Under the pieces are notes generated by a model, which saw only the letters and a list, made by a program, of their open reading frames with translations, did not search any database and was not told the origin of the DNA. A stretch of DNA of 64,000 bases from Sipunculus nudus (taxonomy: Eukaryota; Annelida; Sipuncula; Golfingiida; Sipunculidae): NCBI GenBank assembly GCA_026874595.1, contig CM049308.1, forward strand, positions 51,342,624 through 51,406,623, given 5' to 3'. The stretch's first letter is position 1; the number at the start of each line of letters is the position of its first letter. The translations under genes and the position numbers were made by a program. Below are positions 29,201 through 37,536 of the stretch, piece after piece.

Positions 29201-32200
29201 GTGTAGTAATTTTTTTTTCTGCTGCCTGTAGATGTTATATATACCGGTATGAGGAGAAACTTTTAAGGTTTTTGTTGCTTACAGATGAGGTTGATTCGTT
29301 GTTGTGTGAAAGACGAGAAGGTGAACATGAACACAGCAGAAGACTGAAGACAGAGTTCCTGTTGGAGTTTGATGGGGTGAGTGCTGTGTGTCGTAATTCA
29401 CTTAATGTAGCAGTTAGTTAAACATCATCATGGTAGGCCTACAGTAAACTTGAGCCAGGTTCTTGATCAGTTACTTGGATTCTGATCTAAATTGCTACTT
29501 ACTGTGGTTGGCTTTTTCTTTGTGATGGTTTTATTTTCGCGATATTCACTAATGTGAAATAATAGCAAATATGAATCCCTCAGGAATAAGATGCCCTATG
29601 AACCAAGATGAACAAAATGGGATGATGCTTCTGCACAAACAGATAATTAGTAATCACACCCCTAGAATCAACCTATTCAGCGACCTTATATGTGCATGGT
29701 ATCAAAACTAGCCCATGCATACAAGCATTACTTATTGTAAAACTCAGTTTTCATAGGGGATATATCTGTGACACAAATCATAAGTTTAAAACTGATCTAG
29801 AAATGAGTGAGGAAGTGTAGGTTTCATTCTAAATTTAAAATCAATACAAAAACTACTGTACCTAGAATATATAGATTCTGGTTCCATCATGAAAATGACA
29901 CCCTCGTGAAATGTTCATAGTGAAATAATTTTAGCCTCGCAAATATAAAGCTGAATCTTATATCATATTGCAAGTGAAGTATCCTGGTATGTATGATATT
30001 GTGTTGAAGTATCCTGGTATGATTCACATTGTCAGTTAATGCATTGTTTATATGTTCCTAGCCTTAACCACTGGGCTGTATCCTTCCCCACATTAAGATG
30101 TTTAAATTTTACTGTTTCAGGTACATGGGAACTCAGAAGAAAAGATCCTAGTCATGGGGGCCACTAACCGGCCATTTGAGCTAGATGATGCTGTCTTAAG
30201 GTACTCAATATCTAACGTTTAACTACTTAATGAAATACACTGCTGATATTGTATGGTAACTGTGATACTGTGAGGGACAAGTATATTTTGAGAGTTTACT
30301 CAGATGGAAATATCTGCCTTGAGATGTAAACTTTTTTTCATGGATGCCACTCTCAGATTGACAGTCATGCTCAGTGGTGAATATAATTTCTAGGGTCATA
30401 AGTATGAGACATTTTTTGTTGTCAGCTGACCAGGTAACCTTTTCAGTAAGAACACCTACCTGTTACCAGTCACAGCAAACTAGAGTGGGCAGACTGTACT
30501 GTCCTGTCCAGTCATATATACATATAAATAAATGATAAAATGTTGAAAAGATGCACCGTAAAATCTCAACTAAAAACCGCGGTTTAATCAAGAAATTCAA
30601 AATCTTAAAATCAGGTTGTTTTCCTGAAAGCATGGTGCTGTTTAAACTAGAAGGGTTTGCTGAATGTCTTCCTGACAGACATCATTTTTTGGCCGGCGAG
30701 TGGGCGATAATAGGCCAACTTTAGCAGCAGTCTCGCATCTATGGGAGCTGTGTGTTAATGTAATATTTACCATTATTTTTATTTGTAAATTAAATTTTGC
30801 TGATTGTCTTTCATGCGATATATAACTTGTTATAAAAATCTTTGAAATTGTCACCAAATAATACGTTTATTATTATATAACACCTCTGCTATAACACGTA
30901 GCGGCCCACTTTGTTTGGCAAGGTCGAGCAAAATTGAAATAAATGCCTACTTTAAACCCATTTGCGGCATTATTTAGCAAAGATTATTTGTTCAGAACGT
31001 AAAATGAATAAAAAGCTGACATCGTAAAGAGTCGCACAACGGCGGACAATCGTTTTAAAATCAAGTTTGAGTGCCGCCATGTGCTGAAACACCCCAGTGT
31101 TCTGCTAAGAATATTGTGAATGGCTGGATGCGTTCGGTGGTAAACAGAACAGCCACCTTTTCTGTCCAAGTGTGCTTTGGGCGAACACTGCCTTGACAAG
31201 ATGGCTCCCCGCACGGAAACATTTTTCAGGAATAAAACTTGTTACTTCGACTAGCCACTTTAATTTTACTTCAAATCATACGTTTTCACACGTCATGTTT
31301 CCTATATGTGGGTATCTCGACAAGGTAACTTCAGTTATTTTGATATTTAGTTTTTGACCTGTTATGTTTTTAAATGCACCAGCACATTGTGACATGGAGC
31401 GATGTTAACATATGATGTTACGATGATAATACCGAAGTAACTAGTATGAAAATGATTCGAATCTTCGGAGTTTTTCAAGAAAATGGAATTTTCATCATAG
31501 ATTAAGATTTCAAAATATTACTTTTAAAATTAATATATACAGTGACTTGAAATGGATCAGTAGAATATTTCTTTCCAAAATATATTGGAAAATCCGTAGC
31601 AAGCAAGAATACGGCATAGCATATAAAATCAGTATAAACACGCAGAGGTTCACCGGCCCTCATGTCTTCCCTAACTTGCTTGAGTGACCCGGCAAAAAAT
31701 TATTTTGATGTGTTTAAATAAATTGCCCAAGAAATTTTATAGTGGACAGGAATGGCCAAGTCGCAACCTATGTATGTTGATCTCTAGAGGATAGCTTGAT
31801 TTCGTCTTATGTCGAATCATTCCATAGCGAAAGTAGGTACGGTTTTAAAGGGGGGTTCTTAGTATTTGAGCCCCTCGCGGTGTCTCCACTGGGATTTCAG
31901 CAAAGTCTGGGTGCGGTTTTAATCGGAAGTGCGGTTTTAAATGGAGATTTTACGGTAGTCTCACTACACATGCAGAAATTGAGTCCATTAAGGATACATG
32001 TATCATTGATTGATTACATTACAGACGGTTTTCAAAGAGGATATATGTGACAATGCCAGAGATATGTACCAGAATGCACCTGCTACAGGGGTTACTGACG
32101 CGTCATAAAAGTCCGCTCTCAGAACGCGAGGTGGAACACCTGGCCAGACTGACTGAGGGCTACTCTGGCAGTGACCTCACACAGCTGGCCAAGGATGCTG

Positions 32201-33639
32201 CGCTTGGGCCTATCAGAGGTATGTGGTTACTTCTTTAAGTGGATTTTAATTTTGTGATATTTGCGAAAGCTGAATTAACACAAGAATAAATCCTCAAATA
32301 TTATTTCTATATACACAAATTTATCATCATTTATAGTGTAGCCTCAGTTGATCTAATGTATGTCATCCATGCCTGTATCTTCAAAACTGGAAAGACAAAA
32401 GATTGATATATAATAAATAATAACAGAACTTCTTTTTATGTAACTATAAAGCAAAGATTGATACTAGAGTTATATTAGCAATTTTATTATCTTTCAATAA
32501 TGAACAAGAATTTCCACTCATTTCCATGTTCCTTTTGGTATTTGTCATATTGTTACCGTTGTGAGTAATATTTCATATAACAATGGAATTTTTTTAAGTT
32601 GCATTGTGGTAATATTGCAAATCCTAACTGAACAATGAGAAATTAAAAATTGTGAAACTTTAACTGGCATATATTAAGCTACCACAGTATATAGTTTAAT
32701 TATAATAATGTACATGGGGGCAGAAAATAGAATAGCTAAGGAGACATCCCATGTTCATTGAAAGTTTATCAATAAAATAGACCTTAGTATCAAGAGGAAT
32801 GTAATTAGCAGTTACCAGAATGTGTTTTGATCTATAAATATCCTGATTTTATTACAACAGAACTTGAAGTTTTAACTGCCCCTTATTTGTCTAGAAATAC
32901 ATGTATATTGATGTCCTCTCACAACCTTAGTTGTGATGTTTTTGCCCTATACAGATCAAAATTAAACTGAATGTTTGTTTACTTTACTAGTTTATGAAAA
33001 CAGCATTGGGCATGGTTATTGGTTAAAGTCATGGCTCTAAGTTTATCCAACATTTTTGATTTTTGTCCACAGAGCTTGGTGTTGAAGAACTAAAGGAAAT
33101 GAATGCACAGGAGGTAAGTACATGTCACCTTATAGAGGAGGGATAAAGTATGAATAACTTTTGTGTACAATTCCAACTAAAAACAAATATCACTGATTAT
33201 TATACTACTTGAAACACTGTGGCTGGGTAACTGCTCGTGTATTGCACCTGCTGGGTTATAAACTTTTGGCTTCTGCTGGATAAATTCTTTCATAAATAAG
33301 GTACTTTTTTATAATTATTTGTTTTATGAGATGTTTTAACAAAGGCTGGTGAGCAATTTGTAAAATATGTGACAAATAGTCGCAGAATGTCTGATGCAAA
33401 TGTGCTGCATATGAACAGCTAGCATCATAAGCTTGGTAAGAGAACTGCTCATGCACACAATACCTCATGACATTTGACTTTTTGATTTACTTTGTTTGTG
33501 CTTTGTATACCTTCAGGTGCGTGATATCAGGTTGGCTGACTTCATAGACTCGCTAAAAAGGATCAGAAGAAGCGTTCCCGTGGACACGTTGAGAAAATAC
33601 GAACAATGGAACACAGAATATGGAGACATCACAACATGA
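11158..33639 (+). CDS. SPAST: Spastin, microtubule-severing AAA ATPase (exon 1 missing)
   Basis: Spastin is a hexameric meiotic-clade AAA ATPase that pulls tubulin C-terminal tails through its pore and cuts microtubules; it acts with ESCRT-III at endosomes, the midbody and the ER. Fourteen exons join in frame with GT-AG borders: 11158-11244, 16588-16671, 17512-17679, 23764-23972, 25793-25910, 26480-26544, 27301-27375, 27818-27889, 28591-28666, 29285-29376, 30121-30200, 32025-32218, 33073-33113, 33517-33639. They give ~494 residues: MIT C-terminal part (1-~58), Ser/Thr/Arg-rich linker (~59-215), then the AAA module. Walker A GPPGNGKT is at 260-267, pore loop SKYVGEGEK near 291-299, Walker B IIFMDE at 315-320, sensor-1 Asn at ~365 and arginine fingers RR at 376-377. 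Human spastin is 616 residues, so roughly 120-140 residues (hydrophobic hairpin and MIT start) are missing. No fitting exon is visible in 1-11157, so it probably lies left of the window. No damage is seen in the visible part. Confidence 0.97.
11605..13509 (+). mobile_element. Element C, AGCTCAG family, B-type interior
   Basis: TTTTTAGCTCAGCTGACTAT at the left, CAGCTGAGCGATGTGACCCA...CCCTTGTT at the right. The interior is related to B and carries the B monomer twice (~11761 and ~12183, ~422 apart), plus a long C-run near 12793. It lies in the intron after the first visible spastin exon. Confidence 0.75.
13886..14892 (+). mobile_element. Element H, GCCCCCGCC family, non-autonomous
   Basis: 5' stem ATGCCCCCGCC...GGCCGGGGCAT, a CCGTCATTCCGTCCTTCCG tract, about five monomers of ~170-180 bases (GACTTTTTTTCGCAATGCC at ~13979, then ~14163, 14323 and on), and the 3' inverted motif GGCGGGGGCATTCG followed by ACACATCTAGTTT. 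Same architecture as the AGCTCAG family but unrelated stems. No coding capacity. Confidence 0.75.
14893..16587. other. Spastin intron, nothing recognised
   Basis: Low-complexity AT-rich intron with loose repeats of AATGGCTCTGACA near 15345-15420. No exon or transposon end was found. Confidence 0.4.
16588..16671 (+). CDS. SPAST: Spastin exon: end of MIT domain
   Basis: Acceptor TTTGCAG, donor TTGG|GTCAGT. Encodes [19 protein letters not shown] and DRLEVL, the third MIT helix, which in the family binds CHMP1B/IST1. Enters and leaves in phase 1. Confidence 0.95.
17512..17679 (+). CDS. SPAST: Spastin exon: linker, first part
   Basis: Acceptor TTCTTTAG, donor CACAG|GTGGAT. Begins [14 protein letters not shown], then turns into a low-complexity Thr/Ser/Lys/Arg-rich segment typical of the spastin linker (microtubule-binding region). 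The frame joins cleanly on both sides. Confidence 0.85.
17865..18630. repeat. 27-bp minisatellite in spastin intron
   Basis: About 28 tandem units of the type GGACTTGAGGTTCCT + GGACTCAGACTC, with some shortened units (GAGGCTTTGGACTC). Because 27 is a multiple of 3 it leaves an open frame of ~213 codons (EVPGLRLGL repeats), which is not a gene. The units are themselves built from a GGACT-rich 9-mer core. Confidence 0.92.
18631..23763. other. Long spastin intron, mostly unique
   Basis: No exon is seen. ~21597-21850 contains decayed repeat-element monomers (GTTGACCTTCAATTCAAGGT and GACCTTGGCCTTCACCTTCA). At ~21341 a partial MITE-like end (ACTGAAATCTCGCC) appears without a partner. Confidence 0.4.
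23764..23972 (+). CDS. SPAST: Spastin exon: basic Ser-rich linker
   Basis: Acceptor CTGTTGCAG, donor CAGG|GTTAGT. Encodes 69 complete codons rich in Ser, Thr, Arg and Pro (for example [20 protein letters not shown]), the expected charged microtubule-binding linker. It is poorly conserved in the family, so identity rests on phase and position. Confidence 0.85.
24111..25575 (+). mobile_element. Element I, TATCCGCC family, non-autonomous
   Basis: Starts with a near-perfect hairpin (GTATCCGCCAAAAC...GTTTTGCGGATAC, 24113-24142), a GCCGCCGCGGCG tract and four ~278-base monomers carrying GGTGGCGCCACC twice per monomer. The right end is TTTTGGCGGATACACATAGT...TATTCTAGTT, the inverse of the left stem. 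No protein. The minus-strand open frames that look similar to one another are just the repeated monomer. Confidence 0.8.
25793..25910 (+). CDS. SPAST: Spastin exon: start of AAA module
   Basis: Acceptor TTTGTACAG, donor ATAG|GTCAGT. Encodes [19 protein letters not shown] and VRFQDI, the linker-to-AAA junction conserved in spastin (human FRNVDSNLANLIMNEIVD). Phase 0 in, phase 1 out. Confidence 0.96.
25955..26285. repeat. Decayed repeat-element monomers in spastin intron
   Basis: Two imperfect ~160-base copies (AAGGTCAGAGTTCACC and GAGGTCAGAGGTCACCTGAC; GATGGATTTTCACAAAACTC versus GATGGATTTTATTGAAACTT) resemble the monomers of the non-autonomous families here. Ends are not clear. Confidence 0.4.
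26480..26544 (+). CDS. SPAST: Spastin exon: [17 protein letters not shown]
   Basis: Acceptor TTCTTACAG, donor GAG|GTATCA. Almost identical to human spastin [17 protein letters not shown]; part of the helix before Walker A. Confidence 0.97.
26545..27300. other. Spastin intron, possible decayed repeat
   Basis: 26780-27000 contains phrases such as GGTCTAGGAGTGGATGGA that faintly recall a tRNA-derived SINE head, but the A/B-box spacing is too short. Nothing else is recognised. Confidence 0.25.
27301..27375 (+). CDS. SPAST: Spastin exon: Walker A
   Basis: Acceptor TATCTTGCAG, donor CTG|GTCTGT. Encodes [19 protein letters not shown] followed by [14 protein letters not shown] is the P-loop. Confidence 0.98.
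27818..27889 (+). CDS. SPAST: Spastin exon: pore-loop lead-in
   Basis: Acceptor CTTGCAG, donor TAT|GTAAGT. Encodes [19 protein letters not shown] and LTSKY; the Lys-Tyr forms pore loop 1 together with the Val starting the next exon. Confidence 0.97.
27908..28066. repeat. Short ~40-bp tandem repeat just after a spastin exon
   Basis: About four copies of a unit containing ATACAAACTCCTGTACTCAT and GTAGACAGACACT, starting ~20 bases past the exon ending at 27889. Confidence 0.85.
28591..28666 (+). CDS. SPAST: Spastin exon: pore loop to Walker B
   Basis: Acceptor CTTTATTAG, donor ATGG|GTAAGT. Encodes [19 protein letters not shown] and PAIIFM. The Walker B Asp codon is split across the following intron. 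Confidence 0.97.
28780..29110. repeat. Dispersed GGACTTGGAGTC-type repeat fragment
   Basis: GTAGGACTTGGAGTCC, GGACTAAGACATATAC and GACTTTGACTTGGGTC occur loosely, as they do around 40550-40650 and 43220-43290. They look like unamplified relatives of the two 27-bp minisatellites. Confidence 0.35.
29285..29376 (+). CDS. SPAST: Spastin exon: Walker B acidic pair and pore loop 2
   Basis: Acceptor GCTTACAG, donor GGG|GTGAGT. Encodes [20 protein letters not shown] then [11 protein letters not shown]; the DE pair is the catalytic Walker B and the ERREGEH loop is pore loop 2. Confidence 0.97.
29377..30120. other. Spastin intron, nothing recognised
   Basis: AT-rich unique sequence. A short direct repeat GAAGTATCCTGGTATG occurs at ~29977 and ~30005. 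No exon or transposon end is seen. Confidence 0.4.
30121..30200 (+). CDS. SPAST: Spastin exon: sensor 1
   Basis: Acceptor TGTTTCAG, donor AAG|GTACTC. Encodes [18 protein letters not shown] with the sensor-1 Asn. The first arginine-finger codon spans the next intron. Confidence 0.97.
30556..31955. mobile_element. 1.4-kb TIR DNA transposon derivative in spastin intron
   Basis: Ends CCGTAAAATCTC and GAGATTTTACGG are perfect inverses and the match continues through TAAAACCGC-like sequence. TA follows the right end; the left has CA, perhaps a mutated TA. The middle (31020-31230) is CpG-rich compared with its surroundings. No transposase frame is present. Confidence 0.7.
32025..32218 (+). CDS. SPAST: Spastin exon: arginine fingers and lid domain
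   Basis: Acceptor ACATTACAG, donor AGAG|GTATGT. Encodes [13 protein letters not shown], then [26 protein letters not shown]. The RR pair matches human R498/R499 and the GYSGSDL box is sensor 2 of meiotic-clade AAA proteins. The exon follows a 1.4-kb transposon in the preceding intron. Confidence 0.97.
32219..33072. other. Spastin intron, nothing recognised
   Basis: AT-rich unique intron sequence with no repeat or exon signal beyond the flanking splice sites. Confidence 0.4.
33073..33113 (+). CDS. SPAST: Spastin short exon
   Basis: A 41-nt exon with acceptor TGTCCACAG and donor GAG|GTAAGT. Encodes [14 protein letters not shown], matching the region of human ELKPEQVKNMSASE. Confidence 0.93.
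33517..33639 (+). CDS. SPAST: Spastin last coding exon
   Basis: Acceptor CCTTCAG. Encodes [20 protein letters not shown] and ends EYGDITT-stop (TGA 33637-33639). Human spastin ends FGDTTV, so the C-terminal helix is complete. Confidence 0.97.
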   Translation: MRDIRLADFIDSLKRIRRSVPVDTLRKYEQWNTEYGDITT

Positions 33640-36530
33640 ACTGATCTGTCAAAGCATAGTCCATACCCAAATTCCACATGCTTCGCAAATATGCAAAATA
33701 AAGCTATTTTGTACAAGTGCAATGTTAAATAATTAGACACTAGTATTATGAACCCATGGCATCCATGACTTAAAAATGTTTCCTATCTATCTGTATCAGA
33801 AATACACAACCTTTGAATTCGGGTGAACCTGTGGTTGTCGCTGGCACTGTTGAGGAAATAATGCTTAGTACCATTTAGAATTGGCTAACTTTGTATTTTC
33901 TATCCATGTAATTTCTAACCATGTATGTAAATATTTGACTAAAACAGTTATAATTTGGAACCAGCCTGATACTCTTAAGATGTGCCTGATCACTAAAATA
34001 TTTAATAAAACAATTTGAAGAAACTAGTTTATCTTTCATAATACAATTGGAATAAGTATTTAGAGAGAATAACAGGTAATAATGTAATTTCATTTCTAAA
34101 GAAGTCTGCCATACCCCAAACAAATCTTCTGTAATCATTTCATGTAATTTATATAAAGATTTACTTGTGAGGATTTGATTATTTTCTTTATAAGAAATCT
34201 TAATAATAAATAAGTCAATGGTGGGACTATTCAGGTCTTTAGTCTCTTAGTTGTGTAAGTGCTCTCAGACTATTTCTGAGTCAATTTCATATTTTTCTCT
34301 CTTTGATAAGAGGGAATAATAGCCTGTTAAACAGGCACAGTTTGTACAAAATGCATTTAACACCAACATTTATTACCAGTACCTGGCCAGTTGTACATTT
34401 CGGTCCTGCTCAATAATTTTCAGTACTGGATATTACAAAACACCTGATATATGACACCATCCTAAATCTCATCCCATACAAATATTTGACATGAATAATA
34501 AGCATTCTCATATTTAACGATGTCATACCCTTGTAATTTGAAAACTTTCCCACAAGGTGCTATAACCCTCAACTGAGTGACCACATATTAATGTTGGCCT
34601 TGCATGGTATTATTTGCCTTCACCCTTTATGGTTTTCATGCTTTTTATAATGATATAAGTTGCCTCAGGGAATGCTATGTTGTGTCTCAAAACATTGGTG
34701 ATTACACAGATAAATCTGTAATTTTTATTAACCTGTTGTTAGCTCTGGAAGATCTTGGTCAGACAGCATTACATGTCCTAGACATGCACTTACTGGGCTT
34801 CACCAGACTGCCATAAGCAGATTTGTTGTTTTCATGTAGGAAATAAAAAAATAGAGCAACGTTTTTGAGAACAAGCATCTTTACAATGTTCCAGGTGTGT
34901 GATTCTTTGGGGTCTTTTTCGTGTCAGAAATATTTTACTTTATAAGGATTCTGTAAAATTTGTTGGGGTCATCAAGGAATATTACTTAATATTATACTTG
35001 ATACATGCCATTTCTGTTGTTTAAAAACTAGTCCATCACTGCATTTAAGATATTTTTACAAGAGAGCATTTCTTTTTAGTATTCAGGCTAAATGGACCAA
35101 ACTTTTTGTTGAATAGCACTTATTAACACACTTAATACATGTCAGTTTTATGTATTTAGCCTTCTGCACTACTGCATATACTTTACAGCATAAAGTATAT
35201 TTGCACTAAATATTTTGTACATCCTTTTGTATGTCACTGCCCTAATGAGACATTCTGTGCCATACTAATCTCCACCGGATTTTCCAAATCTTCCACTGAG
35301 GGTATGCATATTTACTAATGCAGCATTGAAACTCATTCCAAAGTGTGCTTGTTCATATTATTTTGTCCATTATTGAAATTTTGCAGAAGCAGTAGTGTTG
35401 TAGATAGTGTCAATTTGTCTTAGTTTGTTTTAACTTGATAATGTGTTGTTACTCAGATGTAAGATGTCTACATATTTGGTATACTGCAGTTTTGGTTTAA
35501 GTTGCAGATTAGCATCAGGTAATACTGCCACCATTATAGACAGCCTTATTAGTACTTGGGTACCATGTTGGTATTAAATGGTACTTTTATCTGATCTGAA
35601 ATTAATATAGCAGGTATAATATAGCTACAGTATGTCATCGTTCTTTCATGTGACACTTGTAATTTATGATGTGTTCAGTATGTCTGTGATAGGTAGGTTT
35701 CTGTAGATGATGTAATCATTTTTGAGGTCATGCTCTTATGATGTAATTAGTTTTTGGGAACTTGTGTATTGTGTCATCACTTTTGTGGGCTCTTGTTTGG
35801 AGTTGAAGAATTCCTTTCAGCACCCAGTGTGCTGATGTTCTGTAAAAAGGATCACTTCAGAGGTATGGAACAGGCAGTGCAGAGTACAGTAATTTTAGAA
35901 AGGACTTAAATTACATCGGCAATTCCTGAAGAGGGATATTTGGCAAATTAATATGTGCAGGAAAACTGATAAACAGCTTGCCCTAGGATAATATTAAAAT
36001 CTTTCTCTGTGTGTACTAGGTTTAAGAATCCTGTAGATAACTCTTAAAAAAATAAGACTAACAGCCACACTGAGAGAATTACATTATCTCTGTTTAAATA
36101 TTTTTATAATGCTCATGTACACGTTAAAATATTCACTCAGCATAGAAAACCTCATGTGACTGTATAATTATTGTTTTCAAACAGTATTGAGTGTTAGGTG
36201 ACTGTCATGGAGGAACGTTGTTGCGTTTATCTTGTTGTTTGTAACTTGTGTTTGTCAAGGCAGCATTTTGTGAAATATGCATTCCTAAAACGAGGAAACT
36301 TTCATGACCTGTGCATAAATAAACAGAATACCTGTAAAACACTGCATATCCCCCTCAGTTATTTCCCCAGGTCTTACCATTGTTGTATTTTAATTGTCAC
36401 AAGATGGAGAGGCAGAGTGAAGGGGAAGGTTGGCAGGACTCCAGCCTCCCAATTTATCATGTCAAATCAAAAAGATACAAGTGAAGCTACATTGAAAATA
36501 AAAAGAATAAAATACTGAATGATAATTTGA
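33640..36530 (+). other. SPAST: Spastin 3' UTR and downstream DNA
   Basis: No gene or transposon is seen here. The nearest poly(A) signal AATAAA is at 33697-33702, about 60 bases past the stop. Further AATAAA-like sites occur downstream, so longer 3' UTRs are possible. The short open frames in this stretch look fortuitous. Confidence 0.5.
33697..33702 (+). terminator. SPAST: Candidate spastin poly(A) signal
   Basis: AATAAA lies 58 bases after the stop codon, in ATGCAAAATAAAGC. It is canonical, but use of this site rather than a distal one cannot be told from sequence. Confidence 0.5.
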
Positions 36531-37536
36531 TGAAACAGTCACTGTAAGCTTCCATTCAAATATCATCTGGATTGTACAACAAAGTGTATCCCAATGCAGT
36601 TGACTTAAGAACAAATTTATGAGCCATTTTATGGCCAACACATTCCTAGTTTTGTAGCATGGTTCATCCATGAAGGACACACCCTGTTTTTCTGGCTTTA
36701 CTCAGTTCACCTTTCCATTTAATCTGCTCTGCTGCACAGTCTGCTAAATCCAGACTTTAGTTTCAAAATCATCACCAGGTGGTGCTAGTAGTGCAGCAGT
36801 GGGATGAGGAATGGTGGTCACAAAATGTTTCCTTTCTGCCTGCTGGAGCTAGGCAAGAGTAAGGATACATTGAATGATGCAGCATTGAATAAGTACCTTA
36901 ATTGTAATCTGAATTGAATATGGACAGACAACTGTTTATTCAGCAATGATCACAGCAAACTGCTGGTGCAAAGACTATAGGGAACAGATAAAATAACCCA
37001 GGATCTTTGATGCAATATTCACAGCAAAACCTCAGTATCTGACACAACGAATAACAGACCAGTTAATAATAAAAGGTATATACAAGCAGGCCAGTATATA
37101 AAAGGCTGTTTATATACATGTATCTTCTTTGTATTAATTGTCCCAAAGAGCTCTCATCTGTCACTTGATTAACATTAGATCCAGGTTCACACATGTGGGG
37201 ATTGTAACCTTTCTGCATTTATAGGGCATTGATTTCTGGTAACAACATAGGTTCTGGGTAAATTTTTGTACTGGTAGCAAGTTTGATTTTCAACTGATAG
37301 TAATATTTGTTGAATATGTAAAGCCTTGTTGGGTCATTGTCAGACAATGACAAATACTTTGTCATGGTCACATTTAATCTGCCTTTACCTTACATGTCAT
37401 TTCTAATGCAGGAAAATAAAAATTTATTTGACTGTACAAGTTTTTTTATCAGTTTTGTCTTGATACCAACTTTAAATTGCAGAAAGGCAACTAGGCTGTA
37501 TCAGTATCAGGAATGTAGGTCTCGAAACTGGTCTGA
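36531..37536. other. Intergenic DNA, nothing recognised
   Basis: No gene is seen. It contains a CTCF-like core (TCACCAGGTGGTGCTA, 36772-36787). Confidence 0.35.
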
